NCBI GenBank assembly: GCA_963789225.1
Contig: CAWBKD010000022.1
Location: 186,001-250,000 of the forward strand
Origin: Palsa-504 sp963789225
Lineage (GTDB): Bacteria; Actinomycetota; Actinomycetes; Streptosporangiales; Streptosporangiaceae
Length of the DNA stretch: 64,000 nt
Direction: 5' to 3'
The notes below the pieces were generated by a model that was given only the letters and a program-made list of their open reading frames with translations, searched no databases and had not been told where the DNA came from. Of the stretch, positions 8,951-16,701 are shown one piece after another. A program made the translations under genes and the position numbers. Within the stretch, counting starts at the first letter, position 1; every line of letters begins with the position of its first letter.

Positions 8951-9856
8951 GTGCGCGGTGACCGGCGGCGGGCGGCCGCACTGGGCGGCGCAGCGGCCAG
9001 GCTCGCGATCACCGTGGTCCTGCTGGCCGCCGGGTTCGCCGCGATCGGGGTCGCGGTCGCGGGCGGGCTGGGCGCGGCCGTCGCGGTCGTCCTGGCCGCC
9101 GCGCTCGTCGCGGCCGTATACGCCTACGGCGACCGGATGACACTGTCCGCGATGGCGGCCCGGCCGGTCAGCGAGGTCGAGCACCCCGACCTCTATCGCC
9201 TGGTGCGTGAGCTGAGCAAGGCCGGCCGACTGCCCGTGCCGCGCCTGTACGTGTCACCGGCCGGCCAGCCGAACTCGTTCGCGGTCGGCACCGGCCTGCG
9301 TAGCGCCGCAATCTGCTGCACGGATGGCCTGCTGGCCGAGCTCGACGAGGCCGAGCTGCGCGGCGTGCTCGGGCACGAGCTAGCCCACGTGTCCGGCCGG
9401 GACATCCTCGCCTCGACGATGGCGGCAGGCCTGGCCACGGTCATCACGTCCCCGGCCGGCCTGGCCAGGCTGCTGCCCGGGCGCGCCGGGACGCGCGCCT
9501 CCGCGGTTGACGGGTCATCGGGCCTCGGCCTGTCCGAGTCACTGATGATGCTGGTGCTCGGCCCGATTGCCGCGCTCGTCATCAGGCTTTCGGTGTCCGG
9601 GACGCGGGAATACCGGGCCGACGCGGCGGGCGCACAGCTCGCCGGCGACCCGGTTGCCCTGGCGAGCGCCCTGCGCAAGATCGACGCCGGGACGGAGGAA
9701 CTCGCGCTGGCGCCGGACGGGCGGCTGACCTCGGTCGGCCACCTCATGATCGCCTGCCCGTTCCGTGCCGAGGGGTTCACCAGGCTGTTCCGCACGCAAC
9801 CGCCCGCGGGCGAGCGCGTCCGCCGACTCGAGGCCTTGGCGGGCTACCGCCGCTGA
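8951..9856 (+). CDS. htpX: M48 family zinc metalloprotease HtpX
   Basis: HtpX is a membrane-bound zinc endopeptidase that degrades misfolded membrane proteins. It has two N-terminal membrane helices (about residues 17-37 and 38-58), the zinc motif HELAH (H142, E143, H146) and the downstream glutamate segment REYRADAAGA that supplies the third zinc ligand. I start at GTG 8951, 8 bases after GGGAGG; an in-frame GTG at 8942 overlaps that site. The product is about 301 residues, normal length. It is monocistronic, convergent with yajQ. Confidence 0.93.
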   Translation: MRGDRRRAAALGGAAARLAITVVLLAAGFAAIGVAVAGGLGAAVAVVLAAALVAAVYAYGDRMTLSAMAARPVSEVEHPDLYRLVRELSKAGRLPVPRLYVSPAGQPNSFAVGTGLRSAAICCTDGLLAELDEAELRGVLGHELAHVSGRDILASTMAAGLATVITSPAGLARLLPGRAGTRASAVDGSSGLGLSESLMMLVLGPIAALVIRLSVSGTREYRADAAGAQLAGDPVALASALRKIDAGTEELALAPDGRLTSVGHLMIACPFRAEGFTRLFRTQPPAGERVRRLEALAGYRR

Positions 9857-9874
9857 CCGCGGCGGGCGGGCGCC

Positions 9875-10372
9875 TTAGCGGTAGTTGACGAACTGGATGG
9901 CGAAGTCGAACTCCTTGCCCTTGAGCAGGGCGATGACCGCCTGCAGGTCGTCCTTCTTCTTGGCCGAGACGCGGAGCTCCTCGCCCTGGACCTGAGCGCG
10001 CACGGCCTTCGGGCCTTCGTCCCTGATGATCTTCGAGATCTTCTTGGCGTTGTCCTGGCTGATGCCCTCCTTGAGGGCCACGCTCATCCGGTATTCCTTG
10101 CCGGACAGCCGGGGCTCGGCCGGATCCAGCGTCTTGAGCGAGACGCCGCGCTTGACCAGCTTGTCCTTGAACACGTCCAGGACCGCCTCGGCGCGCTCTT
10201 CGCTGTTGGCCCGGATTTCGACGGCGTGGTCGCCGGACCAGGCGATGGACGCGCCGACGCCGCGGAAGTCGAACCGGGTGCCGATCTCCTTGGCGGCCTG
10301 GTTCAGCGCGTTGTCGACCTCCTGCCGGTCGAGCTTGGACACGATGTCGAAGGAGGATTCTTGTGCTGCCAC
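9875..10372 (-). CDS. yajQ: YajQ family nucleotide-binding protein
   Basis: A 165-residue UPF0234/YajQ family protein. The family binds nucleic acid or nucleotides, and some members bind cyclic di-GMP; the role in actinobacteria is not established. The whole family profile is visible: SSFDIVSKLDRQEVDNA at the N-terminus, FDFRGV, GISQDNAKKI and the end FAIQFVNYR. It is a single cytosolic gene transcribed toward htpX and lies 121 bases from the tRNA-Tyr gene. No disruption is seen. Confidence 0.94.
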   Translation of the reverse strand: MAAQESSFDIVSKLDRQEVDNALNQAAKEIGTRFDFRGVGASIAWSGDHAVEIRANSEERAEAVLDVFKDKLVKRGVSLKTLDPAEPRLSGKEYRMSVALKEGISQDNAKKISKIIRDEGPKAVRAQVQGEELRVSAKKKDDLQAVIALLKGKEFDFAIQFVNYR

Positions 10373-10493
10373 GACTCCCAGGCTAGCGGCGCGGCCACCT
10401 GCCGTCAGACAGTCCCGGCTGGACCGGCGTTCGGCTTACCAGCCCGCGGCGTTGTGGGCTATTCTTCACTGTGCCGTCCGCGCGGCGGCATGC

Positions 10494-10575
10494 GGCAGGT
10501 TGCCCGAGTGGCCAAAGGGAGCGGTCTGTAAAACCGTCGGCTCAGCCTACGTTGGTTCGAACCCAACACCTGCCA
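10494..10575 (+). tRNA. tRNA-Tyr (anticodon GTA)
   Basis: Complete class II tRNA. The acceptor stem GGCAGGT (10494-10500) pairs with ACCTGCC (10568-10574), the discriminator is A (10575) and CCA is encoded (10576-10578). The anticodon stem is GCGGT/ACCGT around the CTGTAAA loop (GTA anticodon). A long variable arm precedes the T arm GTTGG-TTCGAAC-CCAAC. The 3' half is the core of all downstream att-like repeats, so this is the attachment gene, left functional at the left edge of the array. Confidence 0.97.
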
Positions 10576-10576
10576 C
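10526..10576 (+). repeat. att core copy 1 (within tRNA-Tyr)
   Basis: The 51 bases from the anticodon loop to the first C of the CCA end are repeated exactly at 23692, 27107, 41477 and 49284, and in part at 51925. Integrase target cores in tRNA 3' halves are well known, and SLP1 of Streptomyces uses tRNA-Tyr. This copy is the chromosomal attL that regenerates the intact tRNA. Confidence 0.88.
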
Positions 10577-10584
10577 CACCTGCG

Positions 10585-10635
10585 AAAACGGCCCCTGGGC
10601 TGCGGAAACGCGGTCCGGTGGGCCGTTTTCTTCTT
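10585..10635 (+). terminator. rho-independent terminator after tRNA-Tyr
   Basis: AAAACGGCCC (10585-10594) and GGGCCGTTTT (10620-10629) form a perfect 10-bp stem followed by a T-rich tail (TTTTCTTCTTG). The same sequence family lies right of the att copies at 23692 and 49284, so this terminator may belong to an island left end rather than to the original tRNA locus. Confidence 0.8.
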
Positions 10636-10640
10636 GTCAC

Positions 10641-11067
10641 CAGCGTAAGAAGACGTTTGTCAAGTGGTATGGAAAGCGTGTCGTGTTGATTGTGGTGACC
10701 CTCGTGGCCTGGGGTTTTGCTGCAGGTGAGGCCAGTGAGCGCGCTGGCCTGGGCAGGCGGCCTGAGAGAGGAGAGTGAGGGCATGGTGGAGTTCCGCGAG
10801 GCATGATGGTCGTGCCGCGCGGTCCGGGCGCCCGTCACCCGGGTCTTCTCGCTCCACGTAGTGCAAGCGGGCTCGGCCTGCCCGCATAATGCGGGCAGGC
10901 CTGCCCCGACAGCGTTCAACCGAGCTGGTGAGAAGCTCCGGGCAACCGGGGGAGAGCTGCCCAGGGTGTCAAGCGGGGTGGTCCCCGACGGCCTGGCGGG
11001 CTCGCTCTCCCCCTCATCGGGGAGGAAGGTCTAGGTCACCCGTGCAGGGTGGTGGCAAGAGCGCTGG
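10641..11067 (-). other. IS110 3' non-coding region, candidate bridge-RNA locus
   Basis: These 427 bases between the transposase stop and the inferred IS end hold no convincing gene. They contain a perfect 10-bp hairpin, GCCTGCCCGC (10876-10885), loop ATAAT, GCGGGCAGGC (10891-10900). In the IS1111 subgroup the guide RNA lies 3' of the transposase. The assignment is inference from position and structure; I could not fold the region or locate target- and donor-binding loops. Confidence 0.35.
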
Positions 11068-12486
11068 TCAGGCAGCCTGCGCCTGGTTGGGCGCGGCATC
11101 GTGCCAGATGGCGGCACCGGAGGCGACGGCGGGATCCCAGCTGGTGCCGTGGACGACCATGCAGTAGATCCAGCGCAGCAGCGAGGCGGCGCACGCGACG
11201 CGGGCCTTGGCGCGCCGGGCGCGGGCCGCGGTCTGCGCCGCCGTGCCCTGCTGCGGTCCTGCATCAGCTGCCGCGGCGTCTGCGGCGCGGGTCAACGCGG
11301 CGTACTTGGCCGCCATCACCGGGTTGTGCTGGAGCATCGGCCACACCGCGCGCCACACGGTCAGCCGCAGGCCTGGCCGGCCGCGGCGGGAGATGTGCGC
11401 CTGGCCGGCGAAGGCACCGGAGGTGTTGTCGGACGGGGACATCCCGGCGTGCTTGACCAGCGAGGAGGAGCCGTCGTAGCGGCGCGGGTCGCCGGTCTCG
11501 GCCAAGATCGCCGCCGCCCCCACAGCGGTCAGGGCCGGGATGCCCGCCAGCCGGGACAGCCCGAGCTCGGCCAGCACGGCCACCATGTCGGCCTCTGCGG
11601 CCCGCAGCTGGGCACGGATGCGCTGCAGGTCGCCCAGCTCATCGGCGACCCGGCGGAGCAGGCCGCGGCGGGACCAGGCCACCACGCCCTCGGTGTCGGT
11701 CAGCGCGGCGAAGACCCGCGCGCTGATCGGGCCCCACGCCTTCTGGCCGCCCCAGTCCCGGACCGCGGCCCGGACAGCGGCGGTGAACGCCTGCTCCCCC
11801 ATCGCAGCCAGCCGGGCGGGCTGCCCGCCGCACCGGCTCGTGACCAGCTGCATGGCCGCCAGCCAGGTATTCGACTCAAACGGCTGGGCACAGGTTTCCG
11901 TCACGGTAGGCCACGCCACCGACAAGAAGTCCCCGATCCGCTGCACCGCCGCGGTCGCTGCCGTGATCAGCTGGGCTCGGCGCCGGCCCAGGTACCGCAG
12001 CTGCGCCCAGGTCTCATCCAGCTCCTCCGGGATATAGCAGTGCAGCTCGGTCGCCAGCCGGGCGATCAGCACGCAATCGGACTCATCGGTCTTGTGCGTC
12101 GTGTAGTCCTGCTGCTCCCGGGCGATATGGCTCATCAACGGCTGGATGCACACCAGCGGCAAGCCCCGCTCGGCGCACAGCCGCTGCACCTGCATCCACC
12201 GCGGCCCGGTCGGCTCGCACGCCACCGCCACGTGCCTGAACCCCTTCACCCTGGCCGCCGATACCGCCCAGTCCAGCACCTCACCCAGCCGGAACGCCTT
12301 CACCTTCACCGTCTTACGAGCCAGCACCCGCACATCGTGATCGATCACCGCCAGCGCCTGCTTATCCTCGGCCAGGTCGATGCCGATCACCGCGCCATCG
12401 CGCGGCAGCAGCTTGCGCAGCCGCTCCCGCCGGGCGTTCCGCTTCCGGTCTCCCCGTGTCGTGCCGTTGCCGCTACCCTTGCCCAC
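11068..12486 (-). CDS. IS110-family transposase (DEDD type)
   Basis: The N-terminal DEDD (RuvC-like) domain starts at VIGIDLAEDKQALAVID, with a second block CEPTG and THKTDESDCVLIARL carrying further acidic residues. The C-terminal transposase_20 domain contains LAGIPALTAVGAAAILAETG and HAGMSPSDNTSG with the expected serine. I place the start at GTG (complement of 12484-12486), preceded by GAGGAGGA; the frame is open 30 codons further but that part is not family-like. The product is about 472 residues. It is intact, so this may be the only transposase of its type here able to act. IS110 enzymes are guided by a bridge RNA from the element's non-coding part. Confidence 0.88.
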   Translation of the reverse strand: MGKGSGNGTTRGDRKRNARRERLRKLLPRDGAVIGIDLAEDKQALAVIDHDVRVLARKTVKVKAFRLGEVLDWAVSAARVKGFRHVAVACEPTGPRWMQVQRLCAERGLPLVCIQPLMSHIAREQQDYTTHKTDESDCVLIARLATELHCYIPEELDETWAQLRYLGRRRAQLITAATAAVQRIGDFLSVAWPTVTETCAQPFESNTWLAAMQLVTSRCGGQPARLAAMGEQAFTAAVRAAVRDWGGQKAWGPISARVFAALTDTEGVVAWSRRGLLRRVADELGDLQRIRAQLRAAEADMVAVLAELGLSRLAGIPALTAVGAAAILAETGDPRRYDGSSSLVKHAGMSPSDNTSGAFAGQAHISRRGRPGLRLTVWRAVWPMLQHNPVMAAKYAALTRAADAAAADAGPQQGTAAQTAARARRAKARVACAASLLRWIYCMVVHGTSWDPAVASGAAIWHDAAPNQAQAA

Positions 12487-12606
12487 AGGACGTCCTCCTC
12501 GTTGCGTTTGGGACACCAAGCCCGTACTACCGCACCAGGAGGACGTTCCTGTATCAATCACATCCCTGCTGAACAACGGCCTCTAGCGCGTTGTCCTATT
12601 ACTACG

Positions 12607-12720
12607 GCATGTATCAGGGTGCGTCACTATGTGTCGATGCGCGGCAGTGGTTACGGACATATAGCGGACAGCGTCCGGGCGGAACGAGCGGTTCGTATAA
12701 CCGCTCGCTTTAGGTTCGTC
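12607..12720 (+). repeat. island left-end sequence, continued after the IS110
   Basis: Homologous to about 23816-23910, with shared blocks ATGTATCAG, GTGTCAC, ACAGCGTCCGGGC and ATAACCGCTCGCTT. Together with 10577-10640 it reconstructs the left end of the first island. It holds TACGGACATATAGCGGACAG (12652-12671), a variant of the recurrent island-end motif. No gene is seen from here to 13086. Confidence 0.6.
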
Positions 12721-12955
12721 GGCAGCCGGACTATGGCGGAAACGCCGACCGGATGCATGCGCGAGCCTGGTGTTCGTTGGGTTCGGGGACGCCGCATCGT
12801 GACTGTGAGCGCGATGTCGGCGTCTATAAAGGCGGCCATAGCCCGATCGACTTGGGGGGTCAATTGTCATGCAGCGGCTGGCCGGGACGGTGAGCGGTCG
12901 GCACCCATGGTCGTTTTTGGGCCTTGACGCCGCTTTGCTCACCGTGGGCTTGTGG

Positions 12956-12989
12956 GGTTCCAAAACGGGGCACAGATAGCTGACCTGAC
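12956..12989 (+). repeat. remnant left end of an IS like that at 16702
   Basis: GGTTCCAAAACGGGGCACAG and the following TAGCTGACCTGACC match the left inverted repeat at 16702-16736 with several differences. The matching right end is at about 15716-15753. No transposase remains between them, only IS110 copies and other genes, so this is a decayed earlier insertion of the same family. Confidence 0.55.
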
Positions 12990-13086
12990 CCTATAGGGGC
13001 CGGGCGTCCAGGCCGGACCCCCTTCCCTGCTCAGCCCGGTGAGTTTACGTTCCGGGTGACACTCGAGCTCGGGAAGGAGGCCCGCG

Positions 13087-14086
13087 ATGTCTGTCTACGT
13101 CGGAATCGACGTCCACCGCAAGCGCTCTCAGGTGGCAGTCATCAATCAGGATGGCGAGGTGCTCGCCAACCGCAACGTGACCAACGGGGTGCAGCCGATC
13201 CTGTCGGTGATCGGCGATCTGCCCTCGGGCACCAAGGCGGCGTTCGAGGCCGCGTTCGGCTGGGGGTGGCTGGTGGAGCTCCTGGAGGACTACGGCTTCG
13301 AGCCGCACCTGGTGCACCCGCTGCAGTGCAAGGCCATCGCGTCGGCGCGGCTGAAGAACAACAAGGTCCGGCGCCGCCATCTTGGCGCAGTTGCTGCGCG
13401 CGGACCTGCTGCCGGAGGCGTGGATCGCGCCGCCCGCCATCCGCCAGCTGCGGGCGCTGCTGCGGCACCGGGCGCAGCTGGTGCGGCTGCGGACGCTGCT
13501 GCGCAACCGGATCCACGCGGTCCTGGCCGACCACGGCCACGGCCGGCCGCAGGGCTGCTGGAGCGGCCCGGGCCGCCAGTGGCTGGCCTCACTGGAGCTG
13601 CCCGCCGTCTCCCGCGAGGTCATCGAGGACGGCCTGGCGCTGATCGACGCCCTGCAGCAGCCGATCGGCCGGCTGGACTGGGAGGTGCACCAGCGGGCCC
13701 GCTCCGAGCCCGCCGTCAAGGTGCTCACCGGCCTGCCGGGCGTGGGCCCGTACACGGCGCTGGTCTTGCTCGCCGAGATCGGCGACATCACCCGGTTCGC
13801 CTCGGCGCGCAAGCTGGCGTCCTGGGCCGGGCTCACCCCGACGGTGCGCGGCAGCGACCGCACCGTCCGGCACGGGCACATCTCCAAGCAGGGCTCGGTC
13901 TGGGTGCGGTGGATCTTGTGCGAGGCCGCGCAGACCGCCAAGCGGCACCCGGACTTCGCCGCCAGCTACCAGGCCATCGCCGCCCGCCGCGGCAAGAAGA
14001 TCGCCACCACCGCGATCGCCCGCAAGCTGCTCACCCGCGCCTGGCACCTGCTCACCGACGCCAGCTGCGGCGGTGCGCCCCGCTAG
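13087..14086 (+). pseudogene. second IS110-family transposase, frameshifted
   Basis: Begins MSVYVGIDVHRKRSQVAVIN after GGAAGGAGG, the DEDD domain of a different IS110 lineage. At about 13371 an extra C after AACAAGGTC shifts the frame; the remainder continues as AAILAQLLRADLLPEAW and runs through the transposase_20 domain (LTGLPGVGPYTALVLLAEIG; WAGLTPTVRGSD) to the TAG at about 14084-14086. At the shift the usual NKVDA acidic position also reads Gly, so a catalytic aspartate may be lost. Two lesions at one site argue for a dead gene rather than a sequencing slip. Confidence 0.85.
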
Positions 14087-14639
14087 CCGGGAGGTCGCCA
14101 AGCCCCGGGTGAGCTCGCGTTTTCGCATGAGCCGGCCCTCGCCGCGCTCGATGACCTGACTGAGCAGCCCGGTCCCCGGAGTCATGGTCATGGCGACCCG
14201 CCTCCCCCCGGCAGGCGCCGGATGGGTGCATGTGAGACCACTCCGACGACCACACACGACCGGGGAGACCACCCAGCGACCCCCACACCCCTCAACCCGC
14301 AGGAGGCTGTTCCTCGCTCCCGATCATCGGCCGCCGCTTGGCGGCATCAAGCTCGTTCGTCCTCGCCCGCGCCCGCCGGCGCGGCGCTACGGGCGCTCCA
14401 GCTTGACCCCGCCCGGCGCGACGGCACAAACCGGCGGCGACGAGGAAAAGCCACAACTACAGTCCCACCCCAAACACGGCGGCCGCGACCAAGGTCACCG
14501 GGTCAATCCAGCACGCCCTCTTGACAGATGGGGCCCCTATGGGTGCGATTACGCCAGCCCTGGATGCCCACCGCCGCCTGATCAAGCCAGAACGATTTCA
14601 GATACCTGACCAGTCACGTCCCGGCTAGCTACTTAATCA
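14087..14639. other. non-coding stretch between IS110 remnants
   Basis: About 550 bases with no supportable gene. The first 200 are probably the 3' non-coding part of the preceding IS110 copy. Frames here are compositional shadows. Confidence 0.4.
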
Positions 14640-14970
14640 AGGCCGAAGGCCGCGCCAAATCCAGCAATTATGATGCCGAAGCCAACAATCGCAGGCCGCC
14701 AACGGCGCCGCGAACACCGACACGTTCCTCGGCGAGCGGCTCCGTCGGCTGTCCGAGCGGCTCTCGGCGGGAACAAGGCCAAGTGCGCCATCGGGCGCTC
14801 CATCCTCGTCATCATCTCACCTCCTCGCCGACCCCGCCGCGAGGTTCGCCGACCTCGGCCCCGGCAGGCACGACGACCACGACACCGGCCGCGGCCGCAA
14901 GATCCGCGTCCATCTCCGCCAGCCAGCCGCCCAGAAGATCCGTCACTGCCCAACGGCAGCACGAGCGCCC
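14640..14970 (+). pseudogene. C-terminal remnant of an IS110-family transposase
   Basis: Scattered across two frames are pieces typical of an IS110/IS116 C-terminus: NGAANTDTFLGERLRRLSER, then GGNKAKCAIGRSILVII, then HLLADPAARFADLGPG and RKIRVHLRQ. At least two frameshifts separate them and everything N-terminal is missing. It is a fossil, unrelated in detail to the two larger IS110 genes upstream. The family call rests on remembered motifs, not a search. Confidence 0.6.
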
Positions 14971-15099
14971 TAAAAGTGATATATGCGGGTTTTCGGCGAA
15001 ATGTCAGCTTACTGTCCGCCATTTCCCCGGTCGATAGTTGGCAACAACCGCCATATAGTTGGCGTATCGGCTTGTCGCCAGCATTGAAGCGGGGACCGT

Positions 15100-15579
15100 A
15101 TGAGCTTGAAGGACCGTCTGCACCAGGCCAAGTGCAAGGTTGGCGTGCACAGCGGAGAATGGAAGCAACTTGCCGCTGGTTCCTGCGACGAGCAGCGTAC
15201 CTGCGCTCATTGCGGAGAGGCATCCAACCGGACCGACCACCACATGTCGGACTGGGCCTATTCCGCCGATCCGGCCGCGCCGGCCTGCACGCGGGAGCGC
15301 CGCTGCCAGCGCTGCCCTCATGTGCAGCAGGAAGTCAAGCACACGATGGACTGGCAGTTCGACTACGAAGGCCGCCACGAGAAGTGCCGGAAGCGCCTCG
15401 ACTGCACCCGATGCGGGTTTACCGAGGGCAAGACACTGCTGGCCCACGCCTGGGACCAAGGCCGCGTCGATGACTCTGACTACTCCAGGGTGAGGAAGGT
15501 CTACACATGCCAGAGCTGCTTGAAGCAGGTCGAGCGCAGGACTGACAGCCTCCCCCCACGCTCGGACCAGTTTCACTAA
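15100..15579 (+). CDS. uncharacterised protein with repeated CxxC zinc-ribbon-like motifs
   Basis: The 159-residue protein starts MSLKDRLHQAKCKVGVHSGE; I recognise no family. It carries four cysteine pairs: CAHCGE, CQRCPH, CTRCGF and CQSC, each partly preceded by another cysteine or a histidine-rich stretch (TDHHMSDW; KHTMDWQFDYEGRHEKC). The spacing suggests about three tandem zinc knuckles, each CxxC block followed by H-x-M/A-x-x-W. It has no signal peptide or membrane segment. It stands alone between an IS110 remnant and a truncated YbjQ-like fragment. Zinc or nucleic-acid binding is inference from the cysteines only. Confidence 0.65.
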   Translation: MSLKDRLHQAKCKVGVHSGEWKQLAAGSCDEQRTCAHCGEASNRTDHHMSDWAYSADPAAPACTRERRCQRCPHVQQEVKHTMDWQFDYEGRHEKCRKRLDCTRCGFTEGKTLLAHAWDQGRVDDSDYSRVRKVYTCQSCLKQVERRTDSLPPRSDQFH

Positions 15580-15715
15580 CCTCGGGCTTTTCCCGGTCAG
15601 TGAGCAGTGCCAGTGGCTGCGGTCAAGGGCGTCGTGAAGGTTGACCCGGATGCCGTACTGTCCGGCGCGGTCTCTCGTGAGCCTATTCCAGCCGGTTGCC
15701 CCCGGTCCAGCCATA

Positions 15716-15753
15716 ACGTTGCGGGTCAGAGATTGTGACAAGGTTATGGAACC
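15716..15753 (+). repeat. remnant right end of an IS like that at 16702
   Basis: GGTTATGGAACC and the flanking CTACAGG match the right end at 17901-17917. It pairs with the left-end remnant at 12956 and truncates the YbjQ-like fragment that follows. Confidence 0.55.
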
Positions 15754-15910
15754 CTACAGGGAGATCTCGGACATGACGTCGCCGATCTTGTTGCAGTCAA
15801 TCCGCATCCCCACTACGGCGTTGGCGCCCCGCCCGCGCCTCGCGCCACATCCGCTCGCGGGCCTGGTTACGGCTGTCGGTAAATAGCTTGGTGTATCCGG
15901 CCATTGGCCG
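15754..15910 (-). pseudogene. truncated YbjQ/DUF74-like (UPF0145) fragment
   Basis: On the minus strand the sequence reads YTKLFTDSRNQARERMWREA, then after a frameshift GANAVVGMRIDCNKIGDVMS. This matches the core of the YbjQ/UPF0145 family, whose members typically have a helix of alternating Arg/Glu and then GANAVVGVRFD. The end is cut at the IS right end (15753), the start is missing and the frame is broken near 15840. The function of YbjQ proteins is unknown; this copy is dead. Confidence 0.55.
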
Positions 15911-15969
15911 TAGCACTCTGATTTGGAATCTGGCCCCAATTTCGTGAAAGTCCCGGCATCGGTCATCGC

Positions 15970-16701
15970 TGAGCGGTGAGCAGGACGCGCTTGCGGAGCG
16001 GGGGCAGGCCGGCGCGGCCGAACATCTGGCGCTTGACCATCTTGTTAGTTACGTGGAATCAAGCCGCGAAGCTGAGACGACCTGGTCACCCAAGCTCAGG
16101 CGACTGATCTTGATCCGGCGACCTCGGAGAGCGGACATACCAAGCGTTTCCGGGCACCTGCCTGTTCCTCGTTGCTGCTTTGAGCCCGGCCGAGTGAGAG
16201 GGTCATTTGGCGATCATCAGCACGCAGCAGAACGAACACGGATAACAGCGACAAGCGAGATTCCACAGAATGATGTGGTTGACGCGGCCTTCGACCGGGC
16301 CGGAGCTCCAGTTCATGGTCAGGCCGTTGGTGACGGCGTCGAGGTCTTGCTCCGGGCCTTTGGCGAACGACGCGATGCCGGGCAGGCCGGCGGTGCGGGC
16401 GGTGTCGATCCACGGCGGGAGGTTCTCGCCGCTGAGTTCGGTGATCATGGTTGCGAAGGCGCGGACCTGGCCGGATGCGGCGTGCAGTTCGGGGCAGCGG
16501 TCGAGGATGGCTTTGAGCAGGGGTTTCTCGTCCTCGGTAAGGGTGTCCGGGTGCCGGGTGAGCCAGTTCGTGACGTCGCGGACGGTCGGCGGGGCCGGCG
16601 GCAGCGGCGCCCTGGCGGGGTTCTGCCCGGAGAGGTAGTCGCGGACGACGGAGTAGCTGCCGTCGTAGCCCCGCTTCTTTACCTCGTTGAACAGGCTGAG
16701 G
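15970..16701 (-). pseudogene. ISL3-family transposase, C-terminal remnant
   Basis: Reads on the minus strand from LFNEVKKRGYDGSYSVVRDY through TVRDVTNWLTRHPDTLTEDE and TNGLTMNWSSGPVEGRVNHI, the typical ISL3 C-terminal DDE region with its NWSSGPVEG block. The expected continuation, KMVKRQMFGRAGLPPLRKRV, lies about 215 bases further on (16045-15970), beyond a small insertion. The N-terminal part is cut off by the IS at 16702 and is not found on its far side, so a deletion accompanied that insertion. Confidence 0.8.
16053..16266. mobile_element. small MITE-like insertion in the ISL3 remnant
   Basis: About 214 bases interrupt the ISL3 transposase between its VNHI and KMVKRQ segments. The ends carry a short inverted repeat, GTGGAATC (16053-16060) and GATTCCAC (16259-16266). 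No gene lies inside. Size and ends fit a non-autonomous element, but the repeat is short and no clear target duplication is visible. Confidence 0.4.

Larger units (their letters stand above)
10641..12606 (-). mobile_element. IS110-family insertion sequence, apparently complete
   Basis: The ends are inferred by comparison. The island left-end sequence CTTCTTGTCAC joined to GCATGTATCAG is contiguous at about 23800-23827 but split here at 10640/12607, giving an insert of about 1,966 bases. There are no terminal inverted repeats, as expected for IS110. The transposase gene leaves about 427 non-coding bases 3' of it and about 120 bases 5'. Exact ends may be off by a few bases because the two flanks are diverged. 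Confidence 0.75.

Noticed and set aside
11101..12927. 608-codon open frame on the plus strand
   Set aside because: Antisense to the IS110 transposase; no domain recognised.
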